In this document: positions 1 through 7,420 of the stretch, piece by piece
Layout: each line of letters starts with the position of its first letter
How positions within the stretch are numbered: position 1 is the first letter of the stretch
NCBI GenBank assembly: GCA_963701385.1
Contig: CAVOZW010000018.1
Coordinates: forward strand, 1 to 64,000
Length of the DNA: 64,000 bases
Source: B30-G6 sp963701385
Lineage (GTDB): Bacteria > Desulfobacterota > Desulfobacteria > Desulfobacterales > B30-G6
Direction: 5' to 3'
Translations under genes and position numbers: made by a program
The notes under the pieces: model-generated
What the model was told of the DNA's origin: nothing
The model's input: only the letters and a program-made list of their open reading frames with translations
Database searches by the model: none

Positions 1-14
1 AGATATCAGGCACC

Positions 15-46
15 TTAAAAATTACCGATGTGTGAAAATAATCGCA
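15..46 (+). repeat. Boundary repeat, copy A left part (recombination-core-like palindrome)
   Basis: The stretch contains ATTACCGATGTGTGA, then AAATAA, then TCGCA. It matches the left part of the repeats at 1870-2010 and 4068-4208. TGTGA and TCGCA are imperfect inverted arms around a 6-bp AT centre, the general layout of a tyrosine recombinase core site. The matching right part lies beyond the integrase gene at 999-1048, so this copy is split by the integrase. Confidence 0.55.
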
Positions 47-53
47 GTTTGAA

Positions 54-87
54 GGGTGGTTCCGAGTAACGGAATCCACCCTTTTTC
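54..87 (+). terminator. Rho-independent terminator (+)
   Basis: GGGTGG-TTCCG pairs with CGGAATCCACCC across a short loop and is followed by CTTTTT. The T tract is on the plus strand, so it would end a transcript entering from the left of the window. It also lies just beyond the end of the minus-strand integrase. Confidence 0.65.
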
Positions 88-91
88 CCTT

Positions 92-929
92 TTAGCTGTA
101 GATGGTTTCAATCCATTTAAGCGCCTCTGTATCGCTGATTCTGCCCAAATATATCTGAGTGGTCGACAGGTTTGAATGCCGGAGAATGATCTTGCTCACA
201 ATTTCAAGCGGCACTCCTGAACGGGAAGCAAATGTTGCAGCATGGCGGCGCAGATCATGAGGTCTCAGATGGATGCCAACCAACTTACCAGCTTTTGCCA
301 CAATCGAACGGGCAGCCTCATAACAAATCGGAAATATCCTTTCCTGTAATCCGATTTTTTGAGTTTCGACATATTCCCTGAGGCGATCAGCCACCTTTTG
401 GGGTACAAATATCATTTCACACTCACGACCGCTTTTCGGTTCCCTTAACAATATTTTCCTTTCAGAAATGTCATTGGGTACAATTTTCAACACTTCACCT
501 ATTCGCATGGCGCCACGAGCCATGAGTTCGAGCATCAAACGGTTCCTGGGATGAACTGTCCGAAAAATAATCTCGTCCATGGTTTCTTTTTCAAGTATAT
601 CAAATTGGGCTTTTATCTTGGGCCGGAACAGTTTCCGCAACATGGGTGCGTCGCATGGATTGGTAAAATCAGGGTCGAGGTTATTTTTGGAAAAATTGAG
701 AAATGCCAACAGGCTTGTGAATCGACCCCGTTTTGTTTGAGGTTTGCGTCCTTCGGTGAGTTGGTTCATAAAATCGAGAATGTTATCAACGGACAGATCG
801 TCAAGTTCATAATCACCGAATTGGCTACGGAACCTATCAAGGACGAAAGAGTGGGCTCTAACCGTATTTTTTTTTGGAATGGATTCGGTGATAATCAAGC
901 CAGATTTTTCCCGCTTTTGATACTTTCAT
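92..929 (-). pseudogene. Tyrosine recombinase/integrase, frameshifted near its N terminus
   Basis: This is a phage-integrase-family tyrosine recombinase (site-specific DNA strand exchange). The long minus frame carries the catalytic set: Arg in ARGAMRIGEV, HDLRRH, LRHSN and the nucleophile Tyr in TTQIYLG. No ATG opens that frame. A well-placed ATG at 929 with an AGGAGG site 5 bases upstream opens a different frame (MKVSKAGKIWLDYHRIHS), which enters the integrase frame only if the run of nine A (plus-strand T at 867-875) is read as eight. Repaired, the protein would be about 278 aa, normal for a XerC/D-like enzyme and short for IntI. It is divergent from the plus-strand gene blocks that follow, as in integron platforms. 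The shift could be real decay, polymerase slippage on A9, or a sequence error. Confidence 0.82.
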
Positions 930-998
930 GACATACCTCCTTTGGCTAAAATGTTTGACAATGGCCCAATGCCAAGGCTATTCTATGATATCCAAAGC

Positions 999-1048
999 GT
1001 ATCGGCAATAATTTCGTTAAGTTTGATAACTGGACTTGTCTCCATTTA
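999..1048 (+). repeat. Boundary repeat, copy A right part
   Basis: This 50-bp segment aligns without gaps to 4159-4208, with about 43 of 50 positions identical, including the shared AGTTTGATAACTGGAC. It begins GTATCGG and ends TCCATTTA. It lies just upstream of the methyltransferase gene and just after the divergent integrase start. Confidence 0.7.
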
Positions 1049-1075
1049 TCTGTATCCGGTATCGGTAGGAGAAAA

Positions 1076-1783
1076 ATGGAAAAAAATAGTTCTGAAAACG
1101 CAGACGGACAGCAAGCAACCGGTAAGGCCATCCATTCCTTTATGGACATGGTGGCGTGGGAAGCCGAACAATATGCCGCAGACCACACCTCACCCTTGTC
1201 TCCGCTTCTTGAAGAGATTGAGAACTACACTCTCAACAAAACCGAGTCTCCCAACTGGCTTACCGGCCGGATTGAAGGACGTTTTCTGCAGTTAATTATC
1301 GTTCTATCGGGATTCAGGAATGTGATCGATATCGGCACATTCACCGGTTACTCGGCCCTGGCTATGGCCGAATCAATTCCGCCAGACGGCAAGGTGCTGA
1401 CAATCGAACATGATTCTGCCAATGCCGACATCGCTCAAGGCTTTTTTGACAGGAGTCCGCAGGGCCACAAGATCAATCTGCAGCGGGGAGAAGCCATTGA
1501 TATTCTAAAATCCCTGCCGTCCGAAGCAACCGATCTTGTCTTCATTGATGCTGATAAAACCAGCTACCTGGCTTACTATCACGAATCAATGAGGATTCTG
1601 CGGAAAGGCGGCCTCATTGTTGTTGACAATGCCCTGTGGTACGGCCGGATCTTTGAGCCCAAAGATGAGTCCAGTAAAGCCATAGCCCTCTTTAACGAAG
1701 AGGTAAACGCTGACAACAGGGTGGAGAAACTCTTCCTCACCCTCTGTGACGGTATCTACCTGATCAGAAAAAAAACAATCTGA
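1076..1783 (+). CDS. SAM-dependent O-methyltransferase (caffeoyl-CoA OMT family)
   Basis: The 235-aa protein fits the Methyltransf_3 / catechol or caffeoyl-CoA O-methyltransferase family, which transfers methyl from S-adenosylmethionine to a hydroxyl in a metal-dependent way. The SAM-binding motif IDIGTFTGYS is at about 84-93, an acidic FIDADK at 156-161 and a second metal/substrate motif DNALW at 184-188. The ATG has TAGGAG five bases upstream. It is the first plus-strand gene after the integrase and lies between two boundary-repeat copies, so it looks like cargo of a mobile block. The substrate cannot be told from sequence. Confidence 0.88.
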   Translation: MEKNSSENADGQQATGKAIHSFMDMVAWEAEQYAADHTSPLSPLLEEIENYTLNKTESPNWLTGRIEGRFLQLIIVLSGFRNVIDIGTFTGYSALAMAESIPPDGKVLTIEHDSANADIAQGFFDRSPQGHKINLQRGEAIDILKSLPSEATDLVFIDADKTSYLAYYHESMRILRKGGLIVVDNALWYGRIFEPKDESSKAIALFNEEVNADNRVEKLFLTLCDGIYLIRKKTI

Positions 1784-1799
1784 TATAATTCAAGCAAGA

Positions 1800-1826
1800 A
1801 ACATGCTACGGTCAAGCCGTAGATGT
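1800..1826 (+). terminator. Inverted repeat after the methyltransferase, possible terminator
   Basis: CTACGG and CCGTAG pair around a short loop, extended by ACAT/ATGT outside with one bulged G. No T tract follows (TTAAACG), so termination strength is doubtful. Position 20 bases after the stop codon supports a 3'-end role. Confidence 0.4.
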
Positions 1827-1840
1827 TTAAACGTTATCAA

Positions 1841-2010
1841 GATACCTCCTACAAAACGGTTCATCAGCGGCCTGAAATTTTACCGGTGTGCGAAAATAAT
1901 CGCAACAGGCAGAATCTTGCATTGATAGGGTCTCCCGTGGTACCGTGGGGATGATCAGATGGTATCGGCAAAATTCCCTTTAATATCGGGGAGTAAGATG
2001 CTCTCCATGT
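1841..2010 (+). repeat. Boundary repeat, copy B (full length)
   Basis: From TACCGGTGTGCGA at 1881 to GTATCGG at 1962 is 81 bases, exactly the spacing in copy C at 4078-4159. The middle shares TGCATTGATAGG, CTCCCGTGGTAC and CAGATGGTATCGG with copy C. TGCGA-AAATAA-TCGCA (1889-1904) is the palindromic core. The right end is more diverged but keeps TCTCCAT at the same offset. GATACCTCCTAC (1841-1852) recurs exactly at 4862-4873. The rest of the 1784-2209 gap holds no gene I can support. Confidence 0.72.
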
Positions 2011-2209
2011 ATCGGTAGCATTAAGTCACCAATATATTGACTTGTTCGGCAAAATCATTTATGGATGAAATATTGCACTCAATCCACATCTGATCTGTAT
2101 AAGATTCTTACCCTGGTTCATGTGCTGAACTGATTGTTGCCCTGTCCTAACCTTGTTTACAATATTCTATTCCCATTATATTTATACTATTCTGAAAGGA
2201 GGCATATCT

Positions 2210-3352
2210 ATGAAATCAAACAATGATGTTTATAGACAATTACAGAGGCATCTTGACAGTATGCCGATCCCTTATCCTGAATCAGAATCAGGTTATGACA
2301 TAAAGTTACTACAACATTTATTTACACATGAAGAAGCCAAAATTGCTTTAGAGTTAAGTGCCTTGCCTGAACCAATCAATAGAATACACAAAAGACTAAT
2401 AGGTACAGGCATCTCAATAAATGAATTAGAGAATACCTTGGACAGAATGGTTGAAAAGGGGTCGATCCTTGGTGGTAAAATCTTTGAAAGTAAAGGAAAA
2501 GGAAAATTATATAGCAAAGCTCCTTTAGCTATTGGCATGTATGAATTACAAGCAGGAAGGCTTACAAAAGAGCTTGAGAGTGACTTTCAAGGTTATCTAC
2601 ACGAAACCTTTTACAAAGCCGCTCATAGCAAAAAAACGTCTCAAATACGTACTATTCCAATCAGTAAGGGCATAAACACAGATAGATATGTTGACTCTTA
2701 CGACAATGTCAGAAATATTGTTACAAAAACTGAAAAGCCCATTGCAGTTATAAAATGTGTATGTAGAGAAGGGAAAGATTTACTTGATGAACCCTGTAAG
2801 AACTCAGATATTAGAGAAACATGTCTAATATTTGAAGATATTGCAAGTGGGGCAATTGATTCAGGAGGTGCAAGAGAAATAACTAAAGAGGAAACATTAT
2901 CAATTCTTGATAAAGCTGAAGATGCGGGTTTTGTTTTACAACCTGAAAATACTCAAAAGCCTAATTTCATTTGCTGTTGTTGTGGTGATTGCTGTAACGT
3001 ATTGACAACAGTTAAAAAGTTCCCAAGACCTGTTGAATATTACCATTCAAATTATTTCTCAAAGGTGGATTCTGAAAAATGTGATCTGTGTTGGGATTGT
3101 ATTGAAAAATGCCCAATGGATGCTCTTGAGATGAAAGATGATAGGCCATCGGTAAATTTGGATCGTTGTATTGGCTGTGGGGTATGTGTCTCTACATGTA
3201 AGAGTGGGGCTTATGAATTGAAAGCCAAAGACACAAAACATGTGCCCCCAAAAGATTCAGAAGCAATGTACAAAAAAATCCTTGTAGAAAGAATTGGTAT
3301 TGGGGGGATGATAAAAACATTGCCAAAAATGATATTGCATCAAAAGATATAA
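2210..3352 (+). CDS. 4Fe-4S ferredoxin-type protein with extra Cys clusters
   Basis: The 380-aa protein starts at the ATG at 2210, behind AAAGGAGG; an in-frame start 57 bases upstream lacks a ribosome site. The N-terminal about 200 residues contain no cysteine motif and look helical. Then come a Cys-rich stretch (CVCREGK... C...C), a CCCCGDCC block near residue 255, and two ferredoxin motifs, CDLCWDCIEKCP near 290 and CIGCGVCVSTC near 320. These should bind two [4Fe-4S] clusters in the cytoplasm, as there is no signal peptide. Related domain sets occur in Desulfobacterota proteins of unknown role. The gene is clearly AT-richer, with AGA-type codons, than the core genes downstream, suggesting transfer. 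It sits between boundary repeats B and C. Confidence 0.8.
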   Translation: MKSNNDVYRQLQRHLDSMPIPYPESESGYDIKLLQHLFTHEEAKIALELSALPEPINRIHKRLIGTGISINELENTLDRMVEKGSILGGKIFESKGKGKLYSKAPLAIGMYELQAGRLTKELESDFQGYLHETFYKAAHSKKTSQIRTIPISKGINTDRYVDSYDNVRNIVTKTEKPIAVIKCVCREGKDLLDEPCKNSDIRETCLIFEDIASGAIDSGGAREITKEETLSILDKAEDAGFVLQPENTQKPNFICCCCGDCCNVLTTVKKFPRPVEYYHSNYFSKVDSEKCDLCWDCIEKCPMDALEMKDDRPSVNLDRCIGCGVCVSTCKSGAYELKAKDTKHVPPKDSEAMYKKILVERIGIGGMIKTLPKMILHQKI

Positions 3353-3400
3353 ATGTCGATGGTTATAAATTACTTTAGCACTGCAATTAAAAAATAAGAG

Positions 3401-3425
3401 CAGGGTCAGAAATGGCCCTGTTTTC
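3401..3425 (+). terminator. Rho-independent terminator (+)
   Basis: CAGGGTCA pairs with TGGCCCTG (one G-T pair) around a GAAA tetraloop, followed by TTTTC. It lies 50 bases after the ferredoxin gene stop. The rest of 3353-3639 shows no gene. Confidence 0.8.
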
Positions 3426-3639
3426 TCATTGCCTAAATCAACGATGCCTCCAACATAGTTGTTATTATCAGCCCCTCATATTTATTGTGATATACGATTT
3501 TCAACAGATTTTGGCTAAATCGATAAAATTGTTGATCCAAAATAAATTTCAAAATAAAATATCTACAATGTAGTCCAGACGCTGATCCACCTTTGCTAAT
3601 TTGAGAAAATAAAATTATATAAATCAGGGGAGATTAGAA

Positions 3640-3921
3640 ATGGATAATACAACAAAAATGCTATTATTAATTGTTCTATATGTTCCTGTAATATTTCTTG
3701 GAGGAATCGTTGCTCATAGAAAAGGTGATTTTTTCTCCAGAGGTGCAGCAATTTGTGTAATTACTTGGGTCTTTGGATTGTCTTTCATGATTAAAGCTCC
3801 AAATAGCAAAGCACGGGCGGGTGATAAAGAAGATCTGTTTAGTTGGCACAGTCATGGTGCGAACGGTGGTATTTTTTTTCTTGTATGTATAGTTTTGTTT
3901 TTATTATATCAAATATTTTAA
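3640..3921 (+). CDS. Small membrane protein of unknown function
   Basis: The 93-aa protein has three hydrophobic segments, at about residues 5-24, 35-52 and 75-92, with a hydrophilic loop (NSKARAGDKEDLFSWHSH) between the second and third. GGGGAG precedes the ATG at a good distance. I do not recognise a family. It is AT-rich like the ferredoxin gene and lies in the same inter-repeat block, so it may be cargo of the same mobile unit. Confidence 0.6.
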   Translation: MDNTTKMLLLIVLYVPVIFLGGIVAHRKGDFFSRGAAICVITWVFGLSFMIKAPNSKARAGDKEDLFSWHSHGANGGIFFLVCIVLFLLYQIF

Positions 3922-4067
3922 GGTGTTATGAGTTGAATTAATTCTTGTCGTAAGTTTTTGATTCGGTGGTTTGCACAGGTCGTAACCAATACTACTAGCC
4001 GAGGCTATTTGCATTTTTAATACCTTTACGAGATTTCATATACCAACAAGAACAAGGATATCAACCC

Positions 4068-4208
4068 TCTGAAATATTACCGGTGTGCGATTATTATCAC
4101 CACCGACCATTTCCTGCATTGATAGGAACTCCCGTGGTACGCTAGGCAGGACCAGATGGTATCGGTAATTATTTGGTTGAGTTTGATAACTGGACATCTC
4201 TCCATTTA
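4068..4208 (+). repeat. Boundary repeat, copy C (full length)
   Basis: This copy carries the left core TACCGGTGTGCGA-TTATTA-TCACCACCG, the middle TGCATTGATAGG / CTCCCGTGGTAC, and the right part GTATCGG ... AGTTTGATAACTGGAC ... TCCATTTA. It aligns to copy B over the left and middle and to copy A over the right 50 bp. It separates the small membrane protein from the next plus-strand gene. The remainder of 3922-4380 is AT-rich with no supportable gene. Confidence 0.75.
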
Positions 4209-4380
4209 CCATTATTCACGATTTTTCTTTTCTAACATTTGCCATCAATTTGAAGATTGATAAAATTTGACTTTTTTTTAATTCTAATTAAGGATTCTAT
4301 TAAGACGTCTATTTTACATGCCCATCTGGAATCAAGCGAGATGCTTATTATTATCAATATTAGGCAAATAGAGGGAGAAA

Positions 4381-4767
4381 ATGCTTGTTTCGATTCAAAT
4401 TGAACCGCTAACCGGCATGGCTATCGCCACTTGCTCAGGAATTTTTCGGAAAAGTGACGCTCAAGAAGGCGCAACAAAGCTTTGGAAAACAGAGGGTTGG
4501 TCTGGTAGGTTGGCAATCTGGGATTTACGAGAAGCTCAGTTTGATATGTCCTCCTCGGATCCATCGGATATCGCCCAATTCATTTTAGCCCACCAGCCCT
4601 CACCACCGCCTTTAAAAGTAGCTTTCGTCACCAAGCGTGACTTCGATTTTGGCATGGCTCGGATGTTCGATGCCTATTGCGAGGATCCACATACCAAATT
4701 TCAGGTTTTTCGTGATTATGATGAGGCCGTCTGTTGGGCAAAATCGCTCGAACCAGATGTCGCCTAA
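4381..4767 (+). CDS. Hypothetical 128-aa protein, possible STAS/SpoIIAA-like fold
   Basis: The protein has no signal peptide or membrane segment. The start is an ATG behind AGGGAG. The order of short strands (LVSIQIEPLTGMAIATCSG), a region around IWDLREAQFDMS, and a C-terminal DYDEAVCWAKSL helix recalls SpoIIAA-like/STAS proteins, but this is a fold impression only. It is the last gene of the repeat-bounded blocks, lying between copy C and the weak copy D. Confidence 0.55.
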   Translation: MLVSIQIEPLTGMAIATCSGIFRKSDAQEGATKLWKTEGWSGRLAIWDLREAQFDMSSSDPSDIAQFILAHQPSPPPLKVAFVTKRDFDFGMARMFDAYCEDPHTKFQVFRDYDEAVCWAKSLEPDVA

Positions 4768-4861
4768 TTTGCCAATACAAAGATGCCGGAAAGTATTGTG
4801 GTTTTTATGAAGGCTTTTTATGGATTGCTTCCAGAACACTTAGTTCAACATTACGAATACC

Positions 4862-4912
4862 GATACCTCCTACTCATCAGCTGCGCAGGGAGCCTTAAAA
4901 ACACTGTGACAC
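4862..4912 (+). repeat. Boundary repeat, copy D (degenerate left part)
   Basis: GATACCTCCTAC and TCATCAGC are shared with copy B, and CCTTAAAAA with copy A. The palindromic core is not convincingly preserved (CACTGTGACACC). No right part follows, so this may be the outer end of the array. The rest of 4768-5130 shows no supportable gene. Confidence 0.4.
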
Positions 4913-5130
4913 CATAAAGTCAGATGAATGTTCTGACTCGATTTTCAATTGTGTCAATTCAAGTCTAAGTCAGGACATATCATGATATGCATATCTTGGA
5001 GCTTGTAGGTTTTGAGTGGAATTTGGATCCACAATTATGGCGAGATCCCCTTTCCAAAATAATAAGGAACCGTTTGAAATAAATCGAGAGGGGGGTAACA
5101 GTCTCGCTTAATGAGCACGTTTCAAAATAT

Positions 5131-5307
5131 TTACCTTTCACCATCCTTGTTACGTATGTCACCCAGCCACTGGTCAAAAATATCTTGGTATTCATCTAAC
5201 TCGGTTTCACGTTTACACTTTGGGCAGACTACAATTTTCTGACCGCCTTGCGTCTTGATCTTTGCAATTCTGCCACAGAAGATGCAGATGAAATTTTCAC
5301 GTTCCAT
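5131..5307 (-). CDS. 58-aa zinc-ribbon protein coupled to the IHF gene
   Basis: The small minus-strand ORF starts MERENFICIFCGRIAKIK and carries two Cys pairs, CIFC near residues 8-11 and CPKC near 28-31, a typical zinc-ribbon spacing. Its ATG overlaps the end of the IHF-like gene by 11 bases, which indicates translational coupling. The C-terminal half is acidic. Such small ribbons often bind nucleic acid or protein partners, but the specific role is unknown. Confidence 0.7.
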   Translation of the reverse strand: MERENFICIFCGRIAKIKTQGGQKIVVCPKCKRETELDEYQDIFDQWLGDIRNKDGER

Positions 5308-5581
5308 TGATCCGATCCCGAAGTTTACCGCTGCATTTAAATGTCACTACCTTCCTTGCTGGCAGCATCAGATCTTCACTAGTCGCAGGGTTCCTGCCTT
5401 TGCGTTCAGCTTTCAGCTTTACACAGAGTTTGCCGAAACCACTGATCAGGACATCTTCACCAGTGGCAAGGGTGTCTTTCATGGTGTGGATAATAGTCTC
5501 TACAATGTCAGTGCTCTGCTTTTTTGTGAATCCGCTTTCGGATGATACTGAATCAATGAGATCAGATTTCGTTAGTGCCAT
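5297..5581 (-). CDS. ihfA: Integration host factor alpha / HU-family DNA-bending protein
   Basis: The 94-aa protein begins MALTKSDLID and contains the beta-arm and DNA-intercalating signature GRNPATSED and the strand KVVTFKCSGKLRDRIN, as in IhfA. IHF bends DNA and assists recombination, replication and sigma-54 promoters. The ATG has CAGGAG 6 bases upstream. A zinc-ribbon gene overlaps its 3' end. It is an accessory copy near the recombinase region; a housekeeping ihfA is usually next to pheT, so this one could be a paralogue serving local DNA transactions. No rho-independent terminator is visible after the pair. Confidence 0.85.
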   Translation of the reverse strand: MALTKSDLIDSVSSESGFTKKQSTDIVETIIHTMKDTLATGEDVLISGFGKLCVKLKAERKGRNPATSEDLMLPARKVVTFKCSGKLRDRINGT

Positions 5582-5611
5582 GTTTGCTCCTGTTTAGAGG
5601 CAGTGGCAAAT

Positions 5612-5638
5612 TAAGAAAAGGCAGCCATAACAGCTGCC
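5612..5638 (-). terminator. Rho-independent terminator (-)
   Basis: On the minus strand GGCAGC-TGTTATG-GCTGCC is followed by TTTTCTT. It lies 33 bases after the PEP-CTERM-like gene and separates it from the IHF gene. Confidence 0.8.
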
Positions 5639-5670
5639 CAATCAGGAGGAGTTCAAAAGATGAGAGGCGG

Positions 5671-5898
5671 CTACCTTTTGAACATGTTTCTTGAGACACT
5701 AAAAAGACCGATAACGCCAGTTGCCAAAAGGATCATTACGGTTGGTTCAGTAACTTGAGCGAAATTATCAATAACGTCAGTTCCGGCAACTATTCCATAG
5801 GTGATTTCATCAAAACCTGCATTAATGATTCCTGAGCCAGATGTGCTTCCAAATAATACTAAGAAAAAACTAAAACATATTAATAAATATTTTATCAT
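5671..5898 (-). CDS. Very small PEP-CTERM-like exported protein
   Basis: The 75-aa protein has an N-terminal signal-peptide-like segment (MIKYLLICFSFFLVLFGS), a short exported middle of about 25 residues, then TEPTVMILLATGVIGL followed by SVSRNMFKR. This matches the PEP-CTERM plan (PEP motif, hydrophobic helix, basic tail), with TEP in place of PEP. PEP-CTERM tails are cut and sorted by exosortase (EpsH) in EPS-producing Gram-negatives. No exosortase gene is in the window. The mature part would be only about 30 residues, unusually short. A terminator follows. Confidence 0.65.
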   Translation of the reverse strand: MIKYLLICFSFFLVLFGSTSGSGIINAGFDEITYGIVAGTDVIDNFAQVTEPTVMILLATGVIGLFSVSRNMFKR

Positions 5899-6149
5899 AC
5901 CAAATCCTTTTTACGATAGTTGCGCGTTGAGTTGTTCATGTTCATGTTTTATCGATGCAAAATTCATGCAAGAAATCGTCTTTATTATAATATCTAATAT
6001 TTATGGATAGTTATCCATATATTAAATCAAACAAATAATATAAACTATGAATTGAAAACCAGATTCCTAAATGCTGGTATGTAAAACAGGTAATACACCC
6101 CCTGCGATTCCGGTCTCTTAGGCGGATATCTTTCGCCGATATAAAACCG

Positions 6150-6371
6150 TTGCCTGATTTTATTAAAGTGAGCGGCCCCTACATGTATCCAGACGTGGAT
6201 GAAGGCATAAGGGCAGTTGCGATATACAAATACGACAAATCAAAGACTGGTGAGGCGGCGCAGGTGATCGCGAACAGCTTCATGATTTATCACGGCATTC
6301 CGGAGTTTCGATACTCTTTGAAACTTGCATCGGGGGCAGCCGCCACAATGAAAATGATGGGGTTAGAATGA
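6150..6371 (+). pseudogene. C-terminal remnant of a small conserved protein (possible)
   Basis: The frame from TTG at 6150 gives 73 residues (PDFIKVSGPYMYPD ... YHGIPEFRYSLKL ... MKMMGLE). This resembles the C-terminal two-thirds of small dimeric alpha/beta-barrel-type hypothetical proteins, recalled from memory. No ATG or ribosome site precedes it, and upstream in-frame codons show nothing family-like. It is probably 5'-truncated, in a region with a transposase remnant next door. Confidence 0.35.
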
Positions 6372-6440
6372 GAATCTAATGCAGGGTCAGAAACAAGCGT
6401 TGAGTTAGGGTGTTGAAAAACATATAGTTTGTTTATATAA

Positions 6441-6477
6441 TCCCTCAGTCTCGAACGAGATTGGGGGATTCTGTTTT
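6441..6477 (+). terminator. Strong hairpin, terminator-like (+)
   Basis: A 12-bp stem (TCCCTCAGTCTC with GAGATTGGGGGA, two G-T pairs) encloses a GAAC loop and is followed by TTCTGTTTT. It lies after the remnant ORF and overlaps the first codons of the transposase fragment frame, so that frame probably does not start here. Confidence 0.55.
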
Positions 6478-6847
6478 GGAAAAGATATCTTATCGACAAA
6501 ATAAACTAAGAGTGCCGGTCGCTGCAGGTGACAGTCAGGTTAATTTTTGCAAAAATCCTGCCTGCCCCAACTATGGCGTTTCTGCCAGCACCAAAAAACA
6601 ATCTCGTGGCCCTGGGGCAAAGTTAAGAGACCGAGATAACTACAAAGTTCAGGCAAGCGGTACCCAGTGGCCTTTTTTAAAATGCCTTCAGTGTAATGAA
6701 CACCCGCCCACCAAGAGCAACCATGCAATACAAGAAGAACTCCTGAGATTATCTGATTATTTAAACCCGAGGAAAGAACCATCTTGTCCGGGACCTTCAT
6801 GTAGCAACCATTCAAAGAGTATTCATTTAGGCAAATCAATGTTCTAA
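6476..6847 (+). pseudogene. Transposase N-terminal fragment (zinc-finger part)
   Basis: The frame has no ATG start and ends after about 120 residues. It shows Cys motifs typical of the DNA-binding head of a group of bacterial transposases: FCKNPACPNYG, LKCLQCNE, and CPGPSCSNHSKSI. The catalytic DDE part is absent, because the next gene begins 14 bases later. It is most likely an IS remnant; I could not find terminal inverted repeats. Confidence 0.55.
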
Positions 6848-6861
6848 CAAGGAGAATAAGA

Positions 6862-7293
6862 ATGAAATCCTGGACAATAGCGTTAATCTTAATTGTGGCG
6901 CAGTCAGTATCTGCAGGGACTTTAAATGAAATAGCAGATACAAGATCGTTATCAGATAAAATAATGCAACATTTTCTAAAAGCAGAATTTGTTGAAGGTC
7001 TGGATATAGCAAAAGGGCATTGGCCATTACCGCCAGTTGAAATTGATGGCCTTGCCAATCAAATCAATACGCAATGGAGTATTGTTCAACAAAGATTTGG
7101 CAAGCCAACGGGAGAGGAGTTTATCAAAGAAGAAAGGATCGGTAAATCATTTGTACGGTTTTTTTATCTGCATAAATTTGAAAATCATGCAATTTATTGG
7201 GAGTTTACATACTATAAACCCAATAAAGAATGGAAAATAAACGGCATTACTTTCAAAGACGATCTCGATTTTTTGTTTGTCCTGGAGGAGTGA
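6862..7293 (+). CDS. Exported protein of unknown function
   Basis: The 143-aa protein starts at an ATG behind AAGGAG, with a clear signal peptide (MKSWTIALILIVAQSVSA, cleavage near AG). The mature part is soluble, with alternating short strands near the end (FVRFFYLHKFENHAIYWEF), as in small NTF2/DUF3887-like periplasmic folds. That assignment is only an impression. No neighbours indicate its job. Confidence 0.6.
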   Translation: MKSWTIALILIVAQSVSAGTLNEIADTRSLSDKIMQHFLKAEFVEGLDIAKGHWPLPPVEIDGLANQINTQWSIVQQRFGKPTGEEFIKEERIGKSFVRFFYLHKFENHAIYWEFTYYKPNKEWKINGITFKDDLDFLFVLEE

Positions 7294-7420
7294 ATCTCCA
7301 CGCGCTTACGCAGGTGGCATCTTCACAACCGTAACATGCAGGGCATATTACAGAACGCCGCCCTAATCGGCTTTAGAGCGACATGGGGATTACCCATTTC
7401 GCAAATTCTGTTACATGTGC

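Noticed and set aside
942..1295. Plus-strand 117-codon frame across the integrase-methyltransferase gap
   Set aside because: It overlaps the well-supported methyltransferase in another frame, has no ribosome site and no motif.
1..4912. Classical integron with attC sites
   Set aside because: No GTTRRRY/RYYYAAC core pairs are found at the repeat ends, and the recombinase is shorter than IntI and lacks an obvious extra IntI helix.
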